A stretch of 64,000 nt of DNA from Solirubrobacter pauli (GTDB taxonomy: Bacteria > Actinomycetota > Thermoleophilia > Solirubrobacterales > Solirubrobacteraceae): contig NZ_RBIL01000002.1 of NCBI RefSeq assembly GCF_003633755.1, forward strand, positions 2,294,001 to 2,358,000, read 5' to 3'. The notes beneath the pieces were generated by a model. It was not told the DNA's origin. It ran no database searches and saw nothing but the letters and a program-made list of their open reading frames with translations. Of this stretch, positions 16,920 through 24,525 are shown piece after piece. The position numbers and the translations under genes were made by a program. Position 1 is the first letter of the stretch; every line of letters begins with the position of its first letter.

Positions 16920-19741
16920 CGGCCGACCGCCGGGAAGACGGGCTGGACGGCCGGCGGCGCGACCCGCACGCGCGCGTCGACGACGGCCGCGCCCTCGGCG
17001 GACGCGACGACCGGGTTGAGGTCCAGCTCGGCGATCGCGGGGTGGGCGTCGGCGAGCGCGCCGACCCGGACGGCGATGTCGGCCAACGCCTCCACGTCGG
17101 CGTCGGCACGGTGCAGCAGAGCAAGTGAGCGCAAGCGCGAGATCATGTCGAGCGCGTCCTCGCGGGCCAAGGGAGCTAACCGCACCTGGACGTCGCCGAG
17201 CACCTCGGCCGTGCCGCCGCCCGCGCCGCACGCGACCACCGGCCCGAAGCGCTCGTCGGCCAGCACGCCGACCAGCATCTCGACACCCGGCTCGGCCATC
17301 CGCTGGACGAGGAAGTCGCCCACCGGTGTGCCGGACGCCTCGAGCTTGGCCGCCACGTCCTGCGCCGCGCGCTTGACGGCGGTCGGCCCGGCCAGCCCGA
17401 GCCGCACGGCCCCCGCCTGGGCCTTGTGCACGACCCCGGGCGCCACGCCCTTGAGCGCCACCGCGCCCCCGAGCTCGGCCGCGGCCTTGGCCGCCGCGGC
17501 GGGCGTCGCGGCGCGCCGCTGCTCGACGAGCGCGATCCCGTACGCCGCGAGCAGCGCCTCCACCTCGTCCGGACGCAGCCAGCCGCCACCGCGGGCGAGC
17601 GCGCCGGCGAGGATCGCGGCGGCCGCGTCGGCGTCCACGCCGTCGAGGCGCGCGGGCTCGAGCACGGGCGTGGCCCGCCACCGCCCGTACGCGACCGCGC
17701 GACCGAGGGCGCGCGCGGCCCGCTCGGGCGCGCGGAACGTGGGGATCTTGCGCTGTGGCCGCTGCGGTTCCGCAACGGGTTCCGCGCTGGTCGGACGCGT
17801 CTGTCGGTGGCCGAAGCGCGCGGCGGCCTGCGCGGCCGCGTCGCGGGCGAGCTCCGCCGCGCGGGCGCCCAGCGTCGGCTCGGGCGTCGTGTCCGCCGCG
17901 CGGCGGCCGGTCGCGCCCCGGCGCAGGACGACCGGCAGGTTGCCGGGCGTCATGAAGACCGTCAGCAGCGGCACGTCCAGCTCCAGCCCGGCCAGGCAGG
18001 ACGCGACGTCGTCGGCGCGAGTGGCGATGTGCTCGACGAAGATCGTGATCACGGCGTCGACGCCCGGGTCGGCGGCGACGAGCTCGGTCACGGCCGCGAG
18101 CTGGGCGGGCGTCTCGGAGGCCACGAGCTGGACGGGGCCGGCGACGACGGACTGCTCGGGCAGGCGCTCGCGCAGGGCGGCCTGCGTCGGCTCGGACAGC
18201 GTCGCCACCTCGAGGTTCGCGTCCGCGCACGCGTCGGCGCACACGACCAGCGGGCCGCGGGCGTTGGCGACGATCGCGACGCCGCTGCCCGTCGGCAGCG
18301 GCTGCTCGCTCAAGACCGCGGCGGCGTCCAGCAGGTCGTCGAGCCCGTCGCAGCGGAGGACACCGGCCGAGGCAAACAGCGCGTCGACGGTCGAGTCCGA
18401 CGCCGCGATCAGCGCGCCCGTGTGCGAGGACGCCGCCCGCGCGCCGGCGCCGGTCCGCCCCGCCTTGACCGCCAGCACCGGCTTGGTGCGGGCGACGTGC
18501 CGGGCGACGCGGCCGAACTTGCGTGGGTTGCCGAATGACTCGAGGTAGAGCGCGACGACCTGCGTGGCCGGGTCCTGCTCCCAGTACTGCATGAAGTCGT
18601 TGCTGGAGAGGTCGGCCTTGTCGCCGAGCGACACGAAGGCGCTGAGGCCGATCCCGCGCCGTGAGGCGCCGTCGATCGCCGCCGCGCCGAACGCGCCCGA
18701 CTGCGACACGAAGCCGATCGTCCCGGCCGGCACGTCGGCGCGCGCGAACGTCGCCGTCAGCGACACGTCCGGCGCCGTGTTGACGACGCCCATGCAGTTC
18801 GGGCCGACCAGCCGCATGCCGCTCGCGCGGCAGATCTCCAGCAGCTCGGCCAGCCGCGCCGCGCCCTCCGCGCCCGCCTCGGCGAAGCCCGCGGTGATCA
18901 CGACCAGCGCCTCCACGCCCGCGTCGGCGCACTCGCGCGCGACGCCCGGGACGGCCTCGGCGGGCACCGCGACGATCGCGAGGTCCACGCCCTCGGGCAC
19001 GCGCGGCATCGCCCGCCGCGAGCCGACGAACTCCGCGTTCGGGTTCACCGGGAACAGCTCGCCGCGGAAGTCGTTGCCGAGGATGTGCCGGAACGCGGCG
19101 CCGCCGAACGAGTCCGGCCGTCGCGACGCGCCGACCACCGCGACCGAGCGCGGCCGCAGCACGCGCTCCACCGCCGCCACCGCGGCCACCCGGTCGCGGT
19201 CCTCGAAGCGGCGCCGCGCGTCCGGGCCGAGCTCGGTCGGGAACACCACCTCGATGCCGTCCGGCGAGGCGCGCACCTCGACCGGGAAGCCCGACTCGCG
19301 GAACACGCTGATCATCCGCCGGTTCTCGGGCAGGACGGTCGCGGTGAAGGTGGTCACGCCGCGCGCCGACGCGACCTGCGCCAGGTGCGCGATCAGCACC
19401 GTCGCCAGCCCGCGCCCCTGCATCTCGTCGGCGACGGCGAACGCCACCTCGGCCCGATCCGGCCGCTCGAGCTCGAACACCGCGTGCGCCACCACGCGCT
19501 CCTCGGCGCCGGTGGTGACGATCAGGCCGTACCCCTCGGGCCGGTCTCCGGCGGCCGCGCGCTCGGCCGCCTTCTCGAGGTTCACGCCGAGCGAGAAGAA
19601 CCGCAGCCAGCGCGAGTTGTCGCTGAGCCCTTCCAGGAACGTGCGCAGCGCCGGCGCGTCGGCGGGCACGACCGGCCGCACGTGCGCGGTCGATCCGTCG
19701 CGCAGCGCGATGTGGACGTCGGCGGCGACGGGGACGGTCAC
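16916..19741 (-). CDS. GNAT acetyltransferase fused to NDP-forming acyl-CoA synthetase (Pat-like)
   Basis: A 941-residue fusion starting at GTG 19741, which overlaps the upstream DUF1611 stop by 4 bases. Residues ~10-170 are a GNAT domain (acetyl-CoA loop VADEMQGRGLATVLI). Residues ~190-320 are a CoA-binding Rossmann domain (SVAVVGASRRPDSFGG). Residues ~325-470 are succinyl-CoA-ligase-like (GPNCMGVVN, GFVSQSGAFG, SSHTGAL near the phosphohistidine loop). Residues ~700-935 are an ATP-grasp domain. Actinobacterial proteins with GNAT at the N-terminus include protein-lysine acetyltransferases; the synthetase part is often inactive. Whether this one makes an acyl-CoA, acetylates lysines, or supports acetylation of D-glutamate by its operon partner cannot be told from sequence. 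Confidence 0.88.
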   Translation of the reverse strand: MTVPVAADVHIALRDGSTAHVRPVVPADAPALRTFLEGLSDNSRWLRFFSLGVNLEKAAERAAAGDRPEGYGLIVTTGAEERVVAHAVFELERPDRAEVAFAVADEMQGRGLATVLIAHLAQVASARGVTTFTATVLPENRRMISVFRESGFPVEVRASPDGIEVVFPTELGPDARRRFEDRDRVAAVAAVERVLRPRSVAVVGASRRPDSFGGAAFRHILGNDFRGELFPVNPNAEFVGSRRAMPRVPEGVDLAIVAVPAEAVPGVARECADAGVEALVVITAGFAEAGAEGAARLAELLEICRASGMRLVGPNCMGVVNTAPDVSLTATFARADVPAGTIGFVSQSGAFGAAAIDGASRRGIGLSAFVSLGDKADLSSNDFMQYWEQDPATQVVALYLESFGNPRKFGRVARHVARTKPVLAVKAGRTGAGARAASSHTGALIAASDSTVDALFASAGVLRCDGLDDLLDAAAVLSEQPLPTGSGVAIVANARGPLVVCADACADANLEVATLSEPTQAALRERLPEQSVVAGPVQLVASETPAQLAAVTELVAADPGVDAVITIFVEHIATRADDVASCLAGLELDVPLLTVFMTPGNLPVVLRRGATGRRAADTTPEPTLGARAAELARDAAAQAAARFGHRQTRPTSAEPVAEPQRPQRKIPTFRAPERAARALGRAVAYGRWRATPVLEPARLDGVDADAAAAILAGALARGGGWLRPDEVEALLAAYGIALVEQRRAATPAAAAKAAAELGGAVALKGVAPGVVHKAQAGAVRLGLAGPTAVKRAAQDVAAKLEASGTPVGDFLVQRMAEPGVEMLVGVLADERFGPVVACGAGGGTAEVLGDVQVRLAPLAREDALDMISRLRSLALLHRADADVEALADIAVRVGALADAHPAIAELDLNPVVASAEGAAVVDARVRVAPPAVQPVFPAVGR

Positions 19742-20769
19742 GCCAGCCCCAGGGCGTCCAGCAGCTCGTCACCCCCGAAGCGGACCGGGTCGGCGGCGAG
19801 CAGCCCCGTCTCCGCGCGTACGCGCTCCAGCTCGGCGCGCGCCGCGTCGTCGTCCAGCCCGCGCGTGTTGACCGCGATCGCCTTCACCTTCGCGGGATGG
19901 TCCACCCACGACGTGGCCGCCTCGTAGATCGAGATCAGCTCCGGGAGCGGCCGGATCGGCACGCCGGGGTAGTCGTCGATGTCGGTCGAGCCCGCGCGGT
20001 GGCAGAGCACGAGCACGTCGGGCTTGGCCCCGTGCAGCAACCCCAGGGTGACGCCGCTGTACGCCGGATGTCCGAGCGCGCCCTGTCCCTCGACGAACAG
20101 CAGCGGCGCGCGCGAGGCGCCGTCGTGCACGAGCCGCGAGGCGGCGCCCGCGACGAAGTCGGAGATGACGTGGTCGACCGCGATCCCCCAGCCGGCGATC
20201 GCGATCCCGGTCTGCCCGGTGGCGACGAACGCCGACTCCAGCCCCCGCGCGCGGGCCGCCGCGTCCAGCTCGAGCGTCACCGACATCTTCCCGATCGCGC
20301 AGTCCGAGCCGACCGTGTGCACGACGGTCACGTCCGGCCGCTCGGCCGGCGGCACCGACAGCCCGGGCGGCGCGGCCCGCAGGTCCCGCAGCTCCACGCC
20401 CGACGCCGCCGCGGCGGCCGCCAGCTCGTCGTCCTCGGCCAGCACCGTGTGCAGGCCGGCCTCGACGCTCATCTGAGCCCGGATCGCTTCCAGCACCGCC
20501 GCGCGCCACTCGTCCGTCAGCGCGCCGCCGAACGGCGCCACGCCGATCACGAGCACGTTCGCGCCCAGCGCCGCCGCCTGCTCGACGCCCGCGACGATCG
20601 GCACCGCGCGGCGCGCGTAGGGCACCACGTCCGAGGCCGTCGAGCCGGCCGACGTCTCGTCGACCACGCACACGACCTCGCGCTCGCCGTAGCGCAGGAT
20701 GCCGTGGGCGGTCTTGGCGTGCGAATCGGCGAACTGGCCGCCGGTGAACAGCGCGAGCCGGTCAGCCAT
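19738..20769 (-). CDS. dgcN: DUF1611 protein, probable D-glutamate N-acetyltransferase DgcN
   Basis: 343 residues, the normal length for DUF1611. The N-terminal domain (~1-125) is Rossmann-like (ALFTGGQFADSHAKTAHG). The C-terminal domain (~130-340) carries a P-loop-like GSDCAIGKMSVTLEL and FVEGQGALGHPAYSGVT. DUF1611 proteins encoded beside an enolase-superfamily epimerase have been described as DgcN, which acetylates D-glutamate before DgcA epimerises N-acetyl-D-Glu to N-acetyl-L-Glu. The same pairing is seen here: the epimerase gene lies immediately upstream with an 8-base overlap. Assignment to D-Glu specifically rests on this context. Confidence 0.75.
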   Translation of the reverse strand: MADRLALFTGGQFADSHAKTAHGILRYGEREVVCVVDETSAGSTASDVVPYARRAVPIVAGVEQAAALGANVLVIGVAPFGGALTDEWRAAVLEAIRAQMSVEAGLHTVLAEDDELAAAAAASGVELRDLRAAPPGLSVPPAERPDVTVVHTVGSDCAIGKMSVTLELDAAARARGLESAFVATGQTGIAIAGWGIAVDHVISDFVAGAASRLVHDGASRAPLLFVEGQGALGHPAYSGVTLGLLHGAKPDVLVLCHRAGSTDIDDYPGVPIRPLPELISIYEAATSWVDHPAKVKAIAVNTRGLDDDAARAELERVRAETGLLAADPVRFGGDELLDALGLA

Positions 20770-21772
20770 CGGCCCGCTCCACGCCCAGGCCGGGCTGGTC
20801 CGACAGCACGAGCCGCCCGTCCAGCAGCCCCAGCCCGGTGAACGGCCGGGACGAGATCAGCAGGTGCCCGTCAAGGTCGACGTAGTCGACGAGCGACCCC
20901 AGCTGCGCGGCCTGCGCGATCCCCAGCTCCGACTCGATCATGCAGCCCAGCATGACCTGCAGCCCGAGCGCGCGCGCCGCGTGGATCATCCGCAGCGCCT
21001 CGCGGATGCCGCCGCACTTGGACAGCTTGATCACGATCCCGTCCGCGTAGGTCGCGATCCTCGCCACGGACGCGAGGTCCTTGCAGCCCTCGTCGATCAG
21101 CACCGGCAGCCGGTCGGGCACCTCGCGGTAGGCGAGGAACGAGTCGATGTCCTCGGCCGGGAACGGCTGCTCGACGAACTCGACGCCCAGCGCGACCAGC
21201 TCCGGCGTGAGCGACCGCGCCGTCTCGAGGTCCCAGCCCTCGTTGCCGTCGATCCTCAACCGCGCCGACGTCACCGCTCGGACCGCGCGCAGGCGCTCGA
21301 GGTCCCCCGGCCCGCCGACCTTGATCTTGAGCACTTCATAGCCCGTCGCGCGGCGCGTGCGGTCGGCCGTGCCCTCGACGCTGTCGATGCCGATCGTGTA
21401 GGAGGTCGGCGGCGTCACGCGCTCGGCACCGAGCAACCGCCAGACGGGCTGGCGCACCCGCTTGCCCACCCAGTCGTGGACGAGCCCGTCGAGCGCCATC
21501 TTCGCGCCTTGCGGGCCGTCCCAGGCCGCGATCCGCCGAGCGATCGCCTCGCCCGCGAACAGGTCGTCGCCGAGGAGCGCGGCGCCGTCGGCCTCGATCG
21601 CGGCGATCATCGTCTCCGGCGTCTCGCCCCAGTAGTCGACGGGCGCGCCCTCACCGCGCGCGACGATCCCGTCGTGGTCGAGCTCGGCGACGACGACGGT
21701 CTCCTCGTCGGCCGCGCCGCGGGCGATCTGGAACGTCTCACGCAGAAAAAGGACGTGCGGGCTGGCGCGCAT
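20762..21772 (-). CDS. dgcA: Enolase-superfamily epimerase, probable N-acetyl-D-Glu racemase DgcA
   Basis: 336 residues with the muconate-lactonizing-enzyme subgroup plan: capping domain ~1-115, then a TIM barrel. Visible active-site residues are KIK (Lys149/Lys151), metal ligands Asp175 (RIDGNEGW), Glu201 (EQPF) and Asp227 (LIDEG), and the opposite-face Lys in IKLSKCGG (249-255). These enzymes take a proton from the alpha carbon of an amino-acid derivative; relatives are dipeptide epimerases or N-acyl amino-acid racemases. Pairing with a DUF1611 gene favours N-acetyl-D-Glu racemase over L-Ala-D/L-Glu epimerase, which remains the alternative. It is the first gene of the unit; its ATG at 21772 is only 23 bases from the divergent HATPase start. 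Confidence 0.75.
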   Translation of the reverse strand: MRASPHVLFLRETFQIARGAADEETVVVAELDHDGIVARGEGAPVDYWGETPETMIAAIEADGAALLGDDLFAGEAIARRIAAWDGPQGAKMALDGLVHDWVGKRVRQPVWRLLGAERVTPPTSYTIGIDSVEGTADRTRRATGYEVLKIKVGGPGDLERLRAVRAVTSARLRIDGNEGWDLETARSLTPELVALGVEFVEQPFPAEDIDSFLAYREVPDRLPVLIDEGCKDLASVARIATYADGIVIKLSKCGGIREALRMIHAARALGLQVMLGCMIESELGIAQAAQLGSLVDYVDLDGHLLISSRPFTGLGLLDGRLVLSDQPGLGVERADG

Positions 21773-21795
21773 CGGCGTATGCTCGCAGTTGACCC

Positions 21796-22155
21796 ATGTC
21801 CGGCACCACGACGTTGGAGCTTCCCCGAGGGGCGAGCTCGGCCGGCATCGCCCGGCTCCTGATGACCGCGCACGGCGCGGATCTCCCCTCCGATCGGCTC
21901 AAGTCGGCGAACCTGCTCGTCTCCGAGCTCGTCTCGAACGCCCTCCGCCACGGCGCAGGACGGATCGAGCTGACCATTCACTCGGGTGCGGACGGCGTAC
22001 GGGCCGAGGTCTCCGACGAGGGCACCGGAGCCAAGATCGTCAAGTCCGACCCGCGCCCCGCCCGTGGCGGGTGGGGACTGCACTTCGTCGACCGGCTCTC
22101 GACCTCGTGGGGCGTCGCCGGCGACGCCTCACGGGTCTGGTTCCACGTCGCCTAG
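21796..22155 (+). CDS. HATPase_c domain regulator (RsbW/SpoIIAB-like)
   Basis: A 119-residue single-domain ATPase of the GHKL fold: N-box LLVSELVSNALRHGAG (residues ~42-57), G1 box VSDEGTGAKI (~75) and G2 box GGWGLHFVDRLS (~95). Proteins of this size act as anti-sigma factors or serine kinases of an anti-sigma-factor antagonist. No PP2C or STAS gene is adjacent. It faces a sigma-like membrane protein gene, with which it shares a CTAG at 22152-22155 serving as both stop codons. A functional link to that protein is possible but only suggested by proximity. A TATGCT hexamer sits 12 bases before the start, so the mRNA may be nearly leaderless. Confidence 0.8.
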   Translation: MSGTTTLELPRGASSAGIARLLMTAHGADLPSDRLKSANLLVSELVSNALRHGAGRIELTIHSGADGVRAEVSDEGTGAKIVKSDPRPARGGWGLHFVDRLSTSWGVAGDASRVWFHVA

Positions 22156-23693
22156 GGACCCGTCACGCTGAGCGCTCGCATGAGGCGGGCGCGCTGCGCG
22201 CCCGTGCCGCCGGAGACGACCAGCCACCCCGGACCCTCGCGGCGCACGCGCACGCCCTCGGTCGACGGCAGCGGTGACGCGGGCGCGGCGAGGTCGCGCG
22301 GGTTGAGCAGGACCGCGGCGCGGAGCGTGCGGCTGCCGACCTTGAACGACGTGCTCGCGCAGCTCAGGTAGGACGGGCTGACGAGGTCCAGCACGACGAA
22401 CCGCTCGAGCACGCGGGCGCGGCTCGGGCTCAGGTCCGAGCCGGACTCCGGGCGGATCGCGCAGCGCGTGCGCGGCGGGTCGGCGGCCGGCACGCGACGC
22501 GTCGGCAGCGGCCGTACGGCGGCGGTCGCGCGCGGGGCGAGCTGCTGCCCGCCGACGTCGTGCAGCGTGAACGTCGGCGGCTGGCCGGTGACGTCCCACG
22601 TGGCGACGCGCCAGCCGGCGGGGAGACCGGGGTCGCGTGCGGGCGTGAACGTGCGCCCGTCGCTCAGCCGCACCTGGCGCACGGCGCGGTCGACGATCGC
22701 GTAGCCCATGCCGGGCGAGCCGCCGAGCCCGCCCGCCGCGATCAGCGTCGTGCCGGGCGGCCCGGAGCGGTGGCACTGGCGGCCGCCGGTGATCAGGCCC
22801 GCGGTGTTGATGGTGATGCCGACGCACCAGCCGGCGTGCCCGGCCGTCAGGTCCGGCGTGAGCGTGAGGTCGAGCTCGGGCGGAGCCGCCGGCGTGGGCG
22901 CGGGTGCGGGCGCACTGCCGCTCGGCGGGCGGCGCCGGAACGGGTTCGTGTTGTTCGGGTCGCTGGGCGTGGCGGTCGGGGTCGGGACCGGCGGGGGTGT
23001 CCGGGTCGGCGTCGGCATGGCGCGCTCACCGGGCGGCGGCGGGTCGTCGCCGCCGATCGTGAGCGCGGCGGCGGCCACGCCCGCGCCGAACAGCACGACC
23101 GCCGCGGCGGCGGCCGCCAGCACCCGCGAGCGTGGCCGCGGGAGCTTCCCGCCCGCCGCGACCAGCAGCTGCTCGCCGAGCACGGCGAACGGGTCCCGGG
23201 TGTGCTTGGCGGGCTCTCGGCGCGTGAGCCGCGGCGACGGGCTGACCGGCGGCGGCGCGTCCTCGTACTCCTCGTCGTCGAGCAGCCGCCGGAACACGCT
23301 GATGCGCTGCGACTCGGGCAGCCGCGCGAGCGTGCTCCGGAAGTCGACTCGGCCGCGCTCGGCGATCATCCGCAGCGCTTCGTCGTCGAGCGCGATCGTG
23401 CCGAGGCCGATGCGCGCGCGGGCCGCGTCGGACACCTGGCCGCGTCGCTCGGCGTCCCCGGCGACGCTGCGCGCGATGCCCAGCAGCCACGCGACCGCGG
23501 GCCCCTTGCGCGGGTCGTAGCGCTTGCGGTGCTCATACGCGCGCGCGAACGTCTCCGCCACGAGGTCGAACGTCACCTCGGGCCGCCGGGAGCGGCGCCC
23601 GAGGAAGGCCGCCACGGTGATCACGTGACGCCCGTAGAACTCGGCGAACGCGTCGACGTCGTAGCTCCGGAGCAGCTCAGCGTCCGTGCGCAT
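22152..23693 (-). CDS. Membrane-anchored sigma-70-like protein lacking the region 4 helix-turn-helix
   Basis: 513 residues. Residues ~5-90 match ECF sigma region 2 (AFAEFYGRHVITVAAFLGRR, VAETFARAYEHRKRYD, WLLGIARSVAGD). The start of region 4 is recognisable (LARLPESQRISVF, 122-134), but the following EEYEDAPPPVSPSP replaces the helix-turn-helix that should read the -35 element. A single membrane segment follows (~181-203, VLAAAAAAVVLFGAGVAAAA), then a Pro/Thr linker (~208-262) and a ~250-residue extracytoplasmic part with several Cys. In ordinary ECF sigmas region 4 is intact and the protein is soluble. Either this protein recruits another DNA-binding partner, or region 2 now serves as a binding decoy. 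No separate anti-sigma gene is adjacent. Confidence 0.75.
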   Translation of the reverse strand: MRTDAELLRSYDVDAFAEFYGRHVITVAAFLGRRSRRPEVTFDLVAETFARAYEHRKRYDPRKGPAVAWLLGIARSVAGDAERRGQVSDAARARIGLGTIALDDEALRMIAERGRVDFRSTLARLPESQRISVFRRLLDDEEYEDAPPPVSPSPRLTRREPAKHTRDPFAVLGEQLLVAAGGKLPRPRSRVLAAAAAAVVLFGAGVAAAALTIGGDDPPPPGERAMPTPTRTPPPVPTPTATPSDPNNTNPFRRRPPSGSAPAPAPTPAAPPELDLTLTPDLTAGHAGWCVGITINTAGLITGGRQCHRSGPPGTTLIAAGGLGGSPGMGYAIVDRAVRQVRLSDGRTFTPARDPGLPAGWRVATWDVTGQPPTFTLHDVGGQQLAPRATAAVRPLPTRRVPAADPPRTRCAIRPESGSDLSPSRARVLERFVVLDLVSPSYLSCASTSFKVGSRTLRAAVLLNPRDLAAPASPLPSTEGVRVRREGPGWLVVSGGTGAQRARLMRALSVTGP

Positions 23694-23703
23694 GCTCTTA
23701 GTT

Positions 23704-24525
23704 CTACGAGGTGCTCGCGGCCCGCGCCGCCCGTCTCCCGATCGGGACGCACATCGGTGTCCCCGTGACCGGGTCCGGGATCACGCGGGAATCGAGGCTG
23801 AACACCTGCTTGACGAGCACCTCGTCGACGATCGCTTGTGGCGCGCCGGCGGCATGGACGTGTCCGCTTTCGAGCGCCACCAGGTGGTGCGCGTACCGGC
23901 AGGCGTGGTTGAGGTCGTGGAGCACGATGACGATCGTCCGCCCCTGCTCGTTGAGGTCGACGAGCAGGTCGAGCACTTCGAGCTGGTGCGCGAGGTCCAG
24001 GTACGTCGTCGGCTCGTCGAGCAGGAGGATCGGCGTGTCCTGGGCGAGCGCCAGCGCGATCCAGGCACGTTGGCGCTGACCGCCCGAGAGCCGGTCGAGT
24101 GGGCGGTCCTTGAGGTCGTGGACGCCCGTGGCGTGCATCGCCCAGTCGACCCGCTCGGCGTCCTCGGCCGTCGAGCGCCGGCCGAGCCGCTGGTGTGGGA
24201 AGCGGCCGCGGTGGACGAGGTCCTCGACCGTGAGGCCCTCGGGCGGCACCGGCGACTGCGGCAGGAAGCCGAGCCGCTTGGCGACGTCGCGCGTCGGCAG
24301 CCGCGCGATCTCCGCCCCGTCGAGCAGGACGCTGCCGCCGGTCGGCTCGAGCAGCCGCGCGAACGTCCGCAGCAGCGTCGACTTGCCGCACGCGTTGGCC
24401 CCGACGATCGCGGTGATCTGGCCTTCGGGCAACGGGACGTCGACGCCTTGGAGGACGTCGCGCTCACCGTACCCGACGCGGAGCGCGTCGGCGCGCAGGC
24501 GGCTCACGCCGTCCGGCTCCGCCAC
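23704..24525 (-). CDS. Siderophore ABC transporter ATP-binding protein (FepC/FecE type)
   Basis: A 273-residue ATPase energising Fe3+-siderophore import. It has Walker A GANACGKST (~44), Q-loop at LGFLPQSP (~90), signature LSGGQRQRAWIA (~147), Walker B PILLLDEPTTYLDL (~167) and the His switch in VIVLHDLNHA (~202). TYLD after Walker B is typical of the FecE/FhuC branch. Its ATG lies inside the 3' end of the fused permease gene (22-base overlap), so translation is coupled. Its stop lies 10 bases before the sigma-like protein's start, so that gene could in part be co-transcribed with none of these: it starts at 23693 on the same strand and would follow directly. Confidence 0.93.
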   Translation of the reverse strand: MAEPDGVSRLRADALRVGYGERDVLQGVDVPLPEGQITAIVGANACGKSTLLRTFARLLEPTGGSVLLDGAEIARLPTRDVAKRLGFLPQSPVPPEGLTVEDLVHRGRFPHQRLGRRSTAEDAERVDWAMHATGVHDLKDRPLDRLSGGQRQRAWIALALAQDTPILLLDEPTTYLDLAHQLEVLDLLVDLNEQGRTIVIVLHDLNHACRYAHHLVALESGHVHAAGAPQAIVDEVLVKQVFSLDSRVIPDPVTGTPMCVPIGRRAARAASTS

